This document shows, in pieces, positions 52,278 to 64,000 of a stretch of 64,000 nt of DNA. The stretch's first letter is position 1; each line of letters begins with the position of its first letter. The notes beneath the pieces are model-generated. The model saw nothing but the letters and a program-made list of their open reading frames with translations. It was not told the origin of the DNA and made no database searches. Both the position numbers and the translations under genes were made by a program. The stretch lies in the NCBI GenBank assembly GCA_964036045.1, contig OZ038379.1, positions 71,516,719 to 71,580,718 of the forward strand. Direction: 5' to 3'. The stretch is from Eutreptiella sp. 'Long Island Sound 2002' (Eukaryota; Euglenozoa; Euglenophyceae; Eutreptiales; Eutreptiaceae).

Positions 52278-52299
52278 CGATTTGTCGCACGACAAATCG
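52278..52299 (+). other. Variant inverted repeat with changes in both arms
   Basis: Most units carry an 8-bp stem CGATTTCT / AGAAATCG around GGCACG. This unit has CGATTTGTCG / CGACAAATCG around CA, where both arms have changed and pairing is kept. Other units with only the right-arm change (GACAAATCG) have a mismatch. Confidence 0.5.
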
Positions 52300-54108
52300 A
52301 TCTGAAATCATGGAATCACGTGTTTCAAAAATCTGTATGTACTGTACAATCGATTATCCGGGTATCTGCACGAACAATCCCCCCTGTTCACTTTTGGCGA
52401 TTTTTACCCAACAGGCAGCAGTGGCGACAGTTCTCTCAGTTCTCTCGCTCATAGAGTACGGGCGGGATATGAGGTTTGAGACATGAGTCATGAGGTACGG
52501 GATACGAGGTACGGGATATGCGGTATGTTGTACACAGTGTGAGGTATGGGTGATGTGTTTGGAAATATGGAATATGCGAATCGCGGTGTCAAATGTGGTG
52601 TCAGAGTACAGTTTAGGAGGGGTAGGTTCCACTCATAGAGTACGGGATATGATGTTTGAGACATGAGTCAGGTGGCACGGGATATGAGGTACGGGACATG
52701 AGGTGTGTTGTATTGGGTATGTGAAATGCGGTGCGGTGTGAGATATGGTGCTATGGTGATATGGTGATATGGCCCGCGCTTCAAGCGCGGGCATTCGCAC
52801 TAGTTAATATATTTAATTGTGGTATGGACGTTCGTTCGTTCGTCGTCGTCGTCGTAGTTCGTCATACCCAAAAAATCGTCCCAATTGTGCACGCTGCTGC
52901 TGGCGCGCGCGCGTGCCCGTCAAATGGCATCTGGCGGATTTGCGATTTCGATTTCTGGCACGAGAAATCGATCTGAAATCATGGAACCACGTGTTTTGAA
53001 AACCTGTATGTGTTGTACAATCGATTCTCCGGGTATCTGCACGAATCATCCCGCCTGTTGACTTTTAGCGATTTTAGCCAACAGGCAGCAGTGGTGACAG
53101 TTCTCTCGCTTATAGAGTACGGGATATGAGGTTTGAGACATGAGTCATGAGGTACGGGATACGAGGTACGGGATATGCGGTATGTTGTACACAGTGTGAG
53201 GTATGGGTGATGTGTTTGGAAATATGGATTATGCGAATCGCGGTGTGAAATGTGGTGTCAGAGTACAGTTCAGGAGGGGTAGGTTCCACTCATAGAGTAC
53301 GGGATATGATGTTTGAGACATGAGTCAGGTGGCACGGGATATGAGGTACGGGACATGAGGTGTGTTGTATTGGGTATGTCAAATGCGGTGCGGTGTGAGA
53401 TATGGTGCTATGGTGATATGGTGATATGGCCCGCGCTTCAAGCGCGGGCATTCGCACTAGTTATTATATTTAATTGTGCTATGGTTCGTCGTTCGTCGTT
53501 CGTCGTCGTCGTTCGTCATACCCAAAAAATCCGCCCAATTGTGCATGCTGCTGCTGGCGCACGCGCGTGCCCGTCAAATGGCATCTGGCGGATTTGCGAT
53601 TTTGATTTCTGGCACGACAAATCGATCTGAAATCATGGAATCATGTGTTTCGAAAACCTGTATGTACTGCACAATCGATGTTCCGGGTATCTGCACGAAT
53701 AATCCCGCCTGTTGACTTTTGGCGATTTTAGCCAACAGGCAGCAGTGGCGCTCTCGCTTATAGAGTACGGGATATGAGGTTTGAGACATGAGTCATGATG
53801 TACGGGATACGAGGTACGGGATATGCGGTATGTTGTACACAGTGTGAGGCAGGGGTGATGTGTTTGGAAATATGGAATATGCGAATCGCGGTGTGAAATG
53901 TGGTGTCAGAGTACAGCTTAGGAGGGGTATATTTCACTCATAGAGTACGGGATATGATGTTTGAGACATGAGTCATGAGGTACGGGATATGAGGTACGGG
54001 ACATGGGGTGTGTTGTATTGGGTATGTGAAATGCGGTGCAGTGTGAGATATGGTGCTATGGTGATATGGTGATATGGCCCGCGCTTCAAGCGCGGGCATT
54101 CGCACTAG

Positions 54109-57100
54109 TTCATATATTTAATTGTGGTATGGACGTTCGTCGTCGTTGTCGTAGTTCGTCATACCCAAAAAATCCTCCCAATTGTGCACGCTGCTGCTGG
54201 CGCGCGCGCGTGCCCGTCAAATGGCATCTCGCGGATTTGCGATTTCGATTTCTGGCACGAGACATCGATCTGAAATCATGGAATCATGTGTTTTGAAAAC
54301 CTGTATGTACTGCACAATCGATGTTCCGGGTATCTGCACGAATCATCCCGCCTGTTGACTTTTGGCGATTTTAGCCAACAGGCAGCAGTGGCGCTCTCGC
54401 TTATAGAGTACCGGATATGAGGTTTGAGACATGAGTCATGAGGTACGGGATACGAGGTACGGGATATGCGGTATGTTGTACACAGTGTGAGGCATGGGTG
54501 ATGTGTTTGGAAATATGGAATATGCGAATCGCGGTGTCAAATGTGGTGTCAGAGTACAGTTTAGGAGGGGTATATTTCACTCATAGAGTACGGGATATGA
54601 TGTTTGAGACATGAGTCATGAGGTACGGGATATGAGGTACGGGACATGGGCTGTGTTGTATTGGGTATGTGAAATGCGGTGCAGTGTGAGATATGGTGCT
54701 ATGGTGATATGGTGATATGGCCCGCGCTTCAAGCGCGGGCATTCGCACTATTTAGTTATTATATTTGACTGTGCTATGGTTCGTTCGTTCGTTCGTTCGT
54801 CGTCGTAGTTCGTCATACCCAAAAAATCCTCCCAATTGTGCACGCTGCTGTTGGCGTGCGTGCACGCTGCTGCTGGCGCGCGCGCGTTCCCGTCAAATGG
54901 CATTTGGCGGATTTGCGATTTCTATTTCTGGCGCGAGAAATCGATCTGAAATCATGGAATCATGTGTTTTAAAAATCTGTATGTATTGCACAATCGATCA
55001 TTCGGGTATCTGCACGAATAATCCCGCCTGTTGAGTTTTGGCGATTTTAGCCAACAGGCAGCAGTGGCGCTCTCGCTTATAGAGTACGGGATATGAGGTT
55101 TGAGACATGAGTCATGAGGTACGGGATACGAGGTACGGGATATGCGGTATGTTGTACACAGTGTGAGGTATGGGTGATGTGTTTGGAAATATGGAATATG
55201 CGAATCGCGGTGTGAAATGTGGTGTCAGAGTACAGTTCAGGAGGGGTATATTTCACTCATAGAGTACGGGATATGATGTTTGATAGAGTACGGGATATGA
55301 GGTTTGAGACATGAGTCATGAGGTACGGGATACGAGGTGCGGGATATGCGGTATGTTGTACACAGTGTGAGGTATGGGTGATGTGTTTGGAAATATGGAT
55401 TATGGGAATCGCGGTGTCAAATGTGGTGTCAGAGTACAGTTTAGGAGGGGTAAATTTCACTCATAGAGTACGGGATATGATGTTTGAGACCTGAGTCATG
55501 TGGCACGGGATATGAGGTACGGGACATGAGGTGTGTTGTATTGGGTATGTGAAATGCGGTGCGGTGAGAGATATGGTGCTATGGTGATATGGTGATATGG
55601 CCCGCGCTTCAAGCGCGGGCATTCGCACTAGTTATTATATTCAATTGTGCTATGGTTCGTTCGTTCGTTCGTTCGTCGTCGTAGTTCGTCATACCCAAAA
55701 AATCCTCCCAATTGTGCACGCTGCTGCTGGCGCGCGCGCGTGCCCGTCAAATGGCATCTGGCGGATTTGCGATTTCGATTTCTGGCACGACAAATCGATC
55801 TGCAATCATGGAATGATGTGTTTTGAAAACCTGTATGTACTGCACAATCGATGTTCTGGGTATCTGCACGAATCATCCCGCCTGTTGACTTTTGGCGATT
55901 TTAGCCAACAGGCAGCAGTGGCGCTCTCGCTTATAGAGTACCGGATATGAGGTTTGAGACATGAGTCATGAGGTACGGGATACGAGGTACGGGATATGCG
56001 GTATGTTGTACACAGTGTGAGGCATGGGTGATGTGTTTGGAAATATGGAATATGCGAATCGCGGTGTCAAATGTGGTGTCAGAGTACAGTTTAGGAGAGG
56101 TATATTTCACTCATAGAGTACGGGATATGATGTTTGAGACATGAGTCATGAGGTACGGGATATGAGGTACGGGACATGGGCTGTGTTGTATTGGGTATGT
56201 GAAATGCGGTGCAGTGTGAGATATGGTGCTATGGTGATATGGTGATATGGCCCGCGCTTCAAGCGCGGGCATTCGCACTATTTAGTTATTATATTTAATT
56301 GTGCTATGGTTCGTTCGTTTGTTCGTTCGTCGTCGTAGTTCGTCATACCCAAAAAATCCTCCCAGTTGTGCACGCTGCTGTTGGCGTGCGTGCACGCTGC
56401 TGCTGGCGCGCGCGCGTTCCCGTCAAATGGCATTTGGCGGATTTGCGATTTCGATTTCTGGCGCGAGAAATCGATCTGAAATCATGGAATCATGTGTTTT
56501 AAAAATCTGTATGTATTGCACAATCGATTATTCGGGTATCTGCACGAATAATCCCGCCTTTTGAGTTTTGGCGATTTTAGCCAACAGGCAGCAGTGGCGC
56601 TCTCCCTTATAGAGTACGGGATATGAGGTTTGAGACATGAGTCATGAGGTACGGGATACGAGGTACGGGATATGCGGTATGTTGTACACAGTGTGAGGTA
56701 TGGGTGATGTGTTTGGAAATATGGAATATGCGAATCGCGGTGTGAAATGTGGTGTCAGAGTACAGTTCAGGAGGGGTATATTTCACTCATAGAGTACGGG
56801 ATATGATGTTTGATAGAGTACGGGATATGAGGTTTGAGACATGAGTCATGAGGTACGGGATACGAGGTGCGGGATATGCGGTATGTTGTACACAGTGTGA
56901 GGTATGGGTGATGTGTTTGGAAATATGGATTATGGGAATCGCGGTGTCAAATGTGGTGTCAGAGTACAGTTTAGGAGGGGTAAATTTCACTCATAGAGTA
57001 CGGGATATGATGTTTGAGACCTGAGTCATGTGGCACGGGATATGAGGTACGGGACATGAGGTGTGTTGTATTGGGTATGTGAAATGCGGTGCGGTGAGAG

Positions 57101-60100
57101 ATATGGTGCTATGGTGATATGGTGATATGGCCCGCGCTTCAAGCGCGGGCATTCGCACTAGTTATTATATTCAATTGTGCTATGGTTCGTTCGTTCGTTC
57201 GTTCGTCGTCGTAGTTCGTCATACCCAAAAAATCCTCCCAATTGTGCACGCTGCTGCTGGCGCGCGCGCGTGCCCGTCAAATGGCATCTGGCGGATTTGC
57301 GATTTCGATTTCTGGCACGACAAATCGATCTGCAATCATGGAATGATGTGTTTTGAAAACCTGTATGTACTGCACAATCGATGTTCTGGGTATCTGCACG
57401 AATCATCCCGCCTGTTGACTTTTGGCGATTTTAGCCAACAGGCAGCAGTGGCGCTCTCGCTTATAGAGTACCGGATATGAGGTTTGAGACATGAGTCATG
57501 AGGTACGGGATACGAGGTACGGGATATGCGGTATGTTGTACACAGTGTGAGGCATGGGTGATGTGTTTGGAAATATGGAATATGCGAATCGCGGTGTCAA
57601 ATGTGGTGTCAGAGTACAGTTTAGGAGAGGTATATTTCACTCATAGAGTACGGGATATGATGTTTGAGACATGAGTCATGAGGTACGGGATATGAGGTAC
57701 GGGACATGGGCTGTGTTGTATTGGGTATGTGAAATGCGGTGCAGTGTGAGATATGGTGCTATGGTGATATGGTGATATGGCCCGCGCTTCAAGCGCGGGC
57801 ATTCGCACTATTTAGTTATTATGTTTAATTGTGCTATGGTTCGTTCGTTTGTTCGTTCGTCGTCGTAGTTCGTCATACCCAAAAAATCCTCCCAGTTGTG
57901 CACGCTGCTGTTGGCGTGCGTGCACGCTGCTGCTGGCGCGCGCGCGTTCCCGTCAAATGGCATTTGGCGGATTTGCGATTTCGATTTCTGGCGCGAGAAA
58001 TCGATCTGAAATCATGGAATCATGTGTTTTAAAAATCTGTATGTATTGCACAATCGATTATTCGGGTATCTGCACGAATAATCCCGCCTTTTGAGTTTTG
58101 GCGATTTTAGCCAACAGGCAGCAGTGGCGCTCTCGCTTATAGAGTACGGGATATGAGGTTTGAGACATGAGTCATGAGGTACGGGATACGAGGTACGGGA
58201 TATGCGGTATGTTGTACACAGTGTGAGGTATGGGTGATGTGTTTGGAAATATGGAATATGCGAATCGCGGTGTGAAATGTGGTGTCAGAGTACAGCTTAG
58301 GAGGGGTATATTTCACTCATAGAGTACGGGATATGATGTTTGAGACATGAGTCATGAGGTACGGGATATGAGGTACGGGACATGGGGTGTGTTGTATTGG
58401 GTATGTGAAATGCGGTGCAGTGTGAGATATGGTGCTATGGTGATATGGTGATATGGCCCGCGCTTCAAGCGCGGGCATTCGCACTAGTTCATATATTTAA
58501 TTGTGGTATGGACGTTCGTCGTCGTTGTCGTAGTTCGTCATACCCAAAAAATCCTCCCAATTGTGCACGCTGCTGCTGGCGCGCGCGCGTGCCCGTCAAA
58601 TGGCATCTCGCGGATTTGCGATTTCGATTTCTGGCACGAGACATCGATCTGCAATCATGGAATCATGTGTTTTGAAAACCTGTATGTACTGCACAATCGA
58701 TGTTCCGGGTATCTGCACGAATCATCCCGCCTGTTGACTTTTGGCGATTTTAGCCAACAGGCAGCAGTGCCGCTCTCGCTTATAGAGTACCGGATATGAG
58801 GTTTGAGACATGAGTCATGAGGTACGGGATACGAGGTACGGGATATGCGGTATGTTGTACACAGTGTGAGGCATGGGTGATGTGTTTGGAAATATGGAAT
58901 ATGCGAATCGCGGTGTCAAATGTGGTGTCAGAGTACAGTTTAGGAGGGGTATATTTCACTCATAGAGTACGGGATATGATGTTTGAGACATGAGTCATGA
59001 GGTACGGGATATGAGGTACGGGACATGGGCTGTGTTGTATTGGGTATGTGAAATGCGGTGCAGTGTGAGATATGGTGCTATGGTGATATGGTGATATGGC
59101 CCGCGCTTCAAGCGCGGGCATTCGCACTATTTAGTTATTATATTTGACTGTGCTATGGTTCGTTCGTTCGTTCGTTCGTCGTCGTAGTTCGTCATACCCA
59201 AAAAATCCTCCCAATTGTGCACGCTGCTGTTGGCGTGCGTGCACGCTGCTGCTGGCGCGCGCGCGTTCCCGTCAAATGGCATTTGGCGGATTTGCGATTT
59301 CTATTTCTGGCGCGAGAAATCGATCTGAAATCATGGAATCATGTGTTTTAAAAATCTGTATGTATTGCACAATCGATCATTCGGGTATCTGCACGAATAA
59401 TCCCGCCTGTTGAGTTTTGGCGATTTTAGCCAACAGGCAGCAGTGGCGCTCTCGCTTATAGAGTACGGGATATGAGGTTTGAGACATGAGTCATGAGGTA
59501 CGGGATACGAGGTACGGGATATGCGGTATGTTGTACACAGTGTGAGGTATGGGTGATGTGTTTGGAAATATGGAATATGCGAATCGCGGTGTGAAATGTG
59601 GTGTCAGAGTACAGTTCAGGAGGGGTATATTTCACTCATAGAGTACGGGATATGATGTTTGATAGAGTACGGGATATGAGGTTTGAGACATGAGTCATGA
59701 GGTACGGGATACGAGGTACGGGATATGCGGTATGTTGTACACAGTGTGAGGTATGGGTGATGTGTTTGGAAATATGGATTATGGGAATCGCGGTGTCAAA
59801 TGTGGTGTCAGAGTACAGTTTAGGAGGGGTAAATTTCACTCATAGATTACGGGATATGATGTTTGAGACCTGAGTCATGTGGCACGGGATATGAGGTACG
59901 GGACATGAGGTGTGTTGTATTGGGTATGTGAAATGCGGTGCGGTGAGAGATATGGTGCTATGGTGATATGGTGATATGGCCCGCGCTTCAAGCGCGGGCA
60001 TTCGCACTAGTTATTATATTCAATTGTGCTATGGTTCGTTCGTTCGTTCGTTCGTCGTCGTAGTTCGTCATACCCAAAAAATCCTCCCAATTGTGCACGC

Positions 60101-61540
60101 TGCTGCTGGCGCGCGCGCGTGCCCGTCAAATGGCATCTGGCGGATTTGCGATTTCGATTTCTGGCACGACAAATCGATCTGCAATCATGGAATGATGTGT
60201 TTTGAAAACCTGTATGTACTGCACAATCGATGTTCTGGGTATCTGCACGAATCATCCCGCCTGTTGACTTTTGGCGATTTTAGCCAACAGGCAGCAGTGG
60301 CGCTCTCGCTTATAGAGTACCGGATATGAGGTTTGAGACATGAGTCATGAGGTACGGGATACGAGGTACGGGATATGCGGTATGTTGTACACAGTGTGAG
60401 GCATGGGTGATGTGTTTGGAAATATGGAATATGCGAATCGCGGTGTCAAATGTGGTGTCAGAGTACAGTTTAGGAGAGGTATATTTCACTCATAGAGTAC
60501 GGGATATGATGTTTGAGACATGAGTCATGAGGTACGGGATATGAGGTACGGGACATGGGCTGTGTTGTATTGGGTATGTGAAATGCGGTGCAGTGTGAGA
60601 TATGGTGCTATGGTGATATGGTGATATGGCCCGCGCTTCAAGCGCGGGCATTCGCACTATTTAGTTATTATATTTAATTGTGCTATGGTTCGTTCGTTTG
60701 TTCGTTCGTCGTCGTAGTTCGTCATACCCAAAAAATCCTCCCAGTTGTGCACGCTGCTGTTGGCTTGCGTGCACGCTGCTGCTGGCGCGCGCGCGTTCCC
60801 GTCAAATGGCATTTGGCGGATTTGCGATTTCGATTTCTGGCGCGAGAAATCGATCTGAAATCATGGAATCATGTGTTTTAAAAATCTGTATGTATTGCAC
60901 AATCGATTATTCGGGTATCTGCACGAATAATCCCGCCTTTTGAGTTTTGGCGATTTTAGCCAACAGGCAGCAGTGGCGCTCTCGCTTATAGAGTACGGGA
61001 TATGAGGTTTGAGACATGAGTCATGAGGTACGGGATACGAGGTACGGGATATGCGGTATGTTGTACACAGTGTGAGGTATGGGTGATGTGTTTGGAAATA
61101 AGGAATATGCGAATCGCGGTGTGAAATGTGGTGTCAGAGTACAGTTCAGGAGGGGTATATTTCACTCATAGAGTACGGGATATGATGTTTGATAGAGTAC
61201 GGGATATGAGGTTTGAGACATGAGTCTTGCGGTACGGGATACGAGGTACGGGATATGCGGTATGTTGTACACAGTGTGAGGCATGGGTGATGTGTTTGGA
61301 AATATGGAATATGCGAATCGCGGTGTCAAATGTGGTGTCAGAGTACAGCTTAGGAGGGGTAAATTTCACTCATAGAGTACGGGATATGATGTTTGAGACA
61401 TGAGTCATGAGGTACGAGATATGAGGTACGGGACATGGGGTGTGTTGTATCGGGTATGTGAAATGCGGTGCAGTGTGAGATATGGTGCTATGGTGATATG
61501 GTGATATGGCCCGCGCTTCAAGCGCGGGCATTCGCACTAG
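54109..61540 (+). repeat. Segmental repeat with offset 4,379 bp
   Basis: Units 54109-54754, 54755-55631, 55632-56284 and 56285-57161 recur in the same order at 58488-59134, 59135-60010, 60011-60664 and 60665-61540, sharing private variants (TATTTGACTG head, GACATCGATC). Distances between corresponding landmarks are 4,379 bp. This is a second, larger level of array growth above the 1530-bp dimer. Confidence 0.7.
54755..57814 (+). repeat. Higher-order dimer, period 1530 bp
   Basis: A long unit (877 bp, with an internal duplication of the CTGCTGTTGGCGTGCGTGCACG region) plus a short unit (653 bp) form a dimer. The dimer occurs at 54755-56284 and 56285-57814 with almost no differences. A third copy is at 59135-60664 and the first half of a fourth at 60665-61540. 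Confidence 0.8.
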
Positions 61541-63865
61541 TTATTATATTTAATTGTGCTATGGTTCGTCGTCGTCGTTTGTCGTCGTCGTCGTCGTTGT
61601 CGTCGTACCCAAAAAATCCTCCCAATTGTGCACGCTGCTGCTGGCGCGCGCGCGTGCCCGTCAAATGGCATCTGGCGGATTTGCGATTTCGATTTCGGGC
61701 ACGACAAATCGATCTGAAATCATGGAATCACGTGCTTTAAAAATCTGTATGTACTGTACAATCGATTATCCGGGTATCTGCAGGAATGATCCCGCCTGTT
61801 GACTGTTGGCGATTTTAGCCAACAGGCGGCAGTGGCGACAGTTCTCTCGCTCATAGAGTACGGGATATGAGGTTTCAGACATGAGTCATGAGGTACGGGA
61901 TACGAGGTACGGGATATGCGGTATGTTATACACAGTGTGAGGTATGGGTGATGTGTTTGGAAATATGGATTATTGCGAATCGCGGTGTCAAATGTGCTAT
62001 CAGAGTACAGTTTAGGAGGGGTAGGTTTCACTCATAGAGTACGGGATATGATGTTTGAGACATGAGTCAGGTGGCACGGGATATGAGGTACGGGACATGA
62101 AGTGTGTTGTATTGGGTATGTGACATGCGGTGCGGTGTGAGATATGGTGCTATGGTGATATGGTGATATCACCCGCGCTTCAAGCGCGGGCGATTCGCAC
62201 TTTCTGGCACGAGAAATCGATCTGAAATCATGGAATCATGTGTTTTGAAAACCTGTACGTACTGCACAATCGATGTTCCGGGTATCTGCACGAATAATCC
62301 CGCCTGTTGACTTTTGGCGATTTTAGCCAACAGGCAGCAGTGGCGCTCTCGCTTATAGAGTACGGGATGTGAGGTTTGAGACATGAGTCATGAGGTACGG
62401 GATACGAGGTACGGGATATGCGGTATGTTGTACACAGTGTGAGGCATGGGTGATGTGTTTGGAAATATGGAATATGCGAATCGCGGTGTCAAATGTGGTG
62501 TCAGAGTACAGCTTAGGAGGGGTATATTTCACTCATAGAGTACGGGATATGATGTTTGAGACATGAGTCATGAGGTACGAGATATGAGGTACGGGACATG
62601 GGGTGTGTTGTATTGGGTATGTGAAATGCGGTGCAGTGTGAGATATGGTGCTATGGTGCTATGGTGCTATGGCCCGCGCTTCAAGCGCGGGCATTCGCAC
62701 TAGTTATTATATTTAATTGTGCTATGGTTCGTCGTCGTCGTTTGTCGTCGTCGTCGTCGTTGTCGTCGTACCCAAAAAATCCTCCCAATTGTGCACGCTG
62801 CTGCTGGCGCGCGCGCGTGCCCGTCAAATGGCATCTGGCGGATTTGCGATTTCGATTTCGGGCACGACAAATCGATCTGAAATCATGGAATCACGTGCTT
62901 TAAAAATCTGTATGTACTGTACAATCGATTATCTGGGTATCTGCACGAATGATCCCGCCTGTTGACTGTTGGCGATTTTAGCAAACAGGCAGCAGTGGCG
63001 ACAGTTCTCTCGCTCATAGAGTACGGGATATGAGGTTTCAGACATGAGTCATGAAGTACGGGATACGAGGTACGGGATATGCGGTATGTTGTACACAGTG
63101 TGAGGTATGGGTGATGTGTTTGGAAATATGGATTATTGCGAATCGCGGTGTCAAATGTGCTATCAGAGTACAGTTTAGGAGGGGTAGGTTTCACTCATAG
63201 AGTACGGGATATGATGTTTGAGACATGAGTCAGGTGGCACGGGATATGAGGTACGGGACATGAGGTGTGTTGTATTGGGTATGTGAAATGCGGTGCGGTG
63301 TGAGATATGGTGCTATGGTGATATGGTGATATCACCCGCGCTTCAAGCGCGGGCATTCGCACTTTCTGGCACGAGAAATCGATCTGAAATCATGGAATCA
63401 TGTGTTTTGAAAACCTGTACGTACTGCACAATCGATGTTCCGGGTATCTGCACGAATAATCCCGCCTGTTGACTTTTGGCGATTTTAGCCAACAGGCAGC
63501 AGTGGCGCTCTCGCTTATAGAGTACGGGATATGAGGTTTGAGACATGAGTCATGAGGTACGGGATACGAGGTACGGGATATGCGGTATGTTGTACACAGT
63601 GTGAGGCATGGGTGATGTGTTTGGAAATATGGAATATGCGAATCGCGGTGTCAAATGTGGTGTCAGAGTACAGCTTAGGAGGGGTATATTTCACTCATAG
63701 AGTACGGGATATGATGTTTGAGACATGAGTCATGAGGTACGAGATATGAGGTACGGGGCATGGGGTGTGTTGTATTGGGTGTGTGAAATGCGGTGCAGTG
63801 TGAGATATGGTGCTATGGTGATATGGTGATATGGCCCGCGCTTCAAGCGCGGGCATTCACACTAG
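61541..63865 (+). repeat. Higher-order dimer, period ~1163 bp
   Basis: A full unit whose terminal hairpin is preceded by ATCACCCGCGC (not ATGGCCCGCGC) is fused to a head-less 503-bp unit. The pair occurs twice, 61541-62703 and 62704-63865, with few differences. Fusion is at GCAC|TTTCTGG, removing CTAG and the next head. Confidence 0.75.
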
Positions 63866-64000
63866 TTATTATATTTAATTGTGCTATGGTTCGTTGGTTC
63901 GTTCGTTCGTTCGTCGTCGTCGTTCGTCATACCCAAAAAATCCTCCCAATTGTGCACGCTGCTGCTGGCGCGCGCGCGTGCCCGTCAAATGGCATCTGGC

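Larger units (their letters stand above)
51266..64000 (+). repeat. Tandem array C: about 19 units, runs off the window
   Basis: Units end at 52107, 52803, 53460, 54108, 54754, 55631, 56284, 57161, 57814, 58487, 59134, 60010, 60664, 61540, ~62200, 62703, ~63362 and 63865; the last is cut by the window edge. Most are 646-700 bp (one subrepeat) or about 876 bp (two). Five ends read CTATTTAG in place of CTAG (54754, 56284, 57814, 59134, 60664). Two ends (~62200, ~63362) lose CTAG and join straight to the middle of the next unit (TTTCTGGCACGAG), giving 503-bp head-less units. No coding function. Confidence 0.8.

Noticed and set aside
425-64000. CRISPR array or bacterial repeat region
   Set aside because: Units are hundreds of bases long with no unique spacers of constant length and no cas genes. 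Introns and eukaryotic transposons exclude a prokaryote.

Overview
The window is repeat-rich nuclear DNA from an intron-bearing, probably flagellated eukaryote: a protist or alga that I cannot place more precisely. The evidence is eukaryotic GT-AG introns, an exon fragment of the ciliary dynein-assembly gene DAW1/ODA16, a CaMK-like kinase fragment, Helitron rolling-circle transposons and a chromodomain Ty3/Gypsy retrotransposon. I see no rRNA gene, functional tRNA gene, CRISPR array or bacterial-type operon, and no complete ordinary host gene.

Layout: (1) 1-424 is the 3' end of a Helitron that starts before the window. (2) 425-3202 is tandem array A. (3) 3203-16920 is Helitron copy 1. Its left half carries host exon pieces (DAW1 and unassigned exons). 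Its right half carries the Rep/helicase gene, broken by one stop codon and one frameshift. (4) 16921-26897 is tandem array B, which includes a 0.39-kb stump of another Helitron 5' end. (5) 26898-51265 is Helitron copy 2. It carries different host pieces (kinase C-lobe, coiled coil, a 690-bp tandem duplication) and the same core as copy 1. Its transposase gene is split by an 11.4-kb LTR retrotransposon (33931-45366). (6) 51266-64000 is tandem array C, which has clear higher-order structure.

Main interpretation: the arrays are not an unrelated satellite. Each unit of about 0.5-1.2 kb begins with about 130 bp of the same sequence that begins the full Helitrons. Nearly every unit ends with the same GC-rich hairpin and CTAG that end them. 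This is the architecture of non-autonomous Helitrons laid head to tail, with full-size relatives embedded in the same arrays. Unit length steps with the number of internal 170-203 bp subrepeats.

The two large Helitrons share a core (acidic-protein last exon, long noncoding tract, transposase) but carry different left cargo. Each transposase is damaged differently: copy 1 by TAG and a frameshift, copy 2 by a His-to-Tyr change in the HUH nuclease motif plus the retrotransposon.

The retrotransposon is young. Its 817-bp LTRs look identical, it has a 5-bp target duplication, and gag and pol are intact. Gag and pol lie in one frame separated only by a TGA followed by CGG, with no ATG at the start of pol, which suggests programmed stop-codon readthrough. 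Each LTR carries a tRNA-like sequence.
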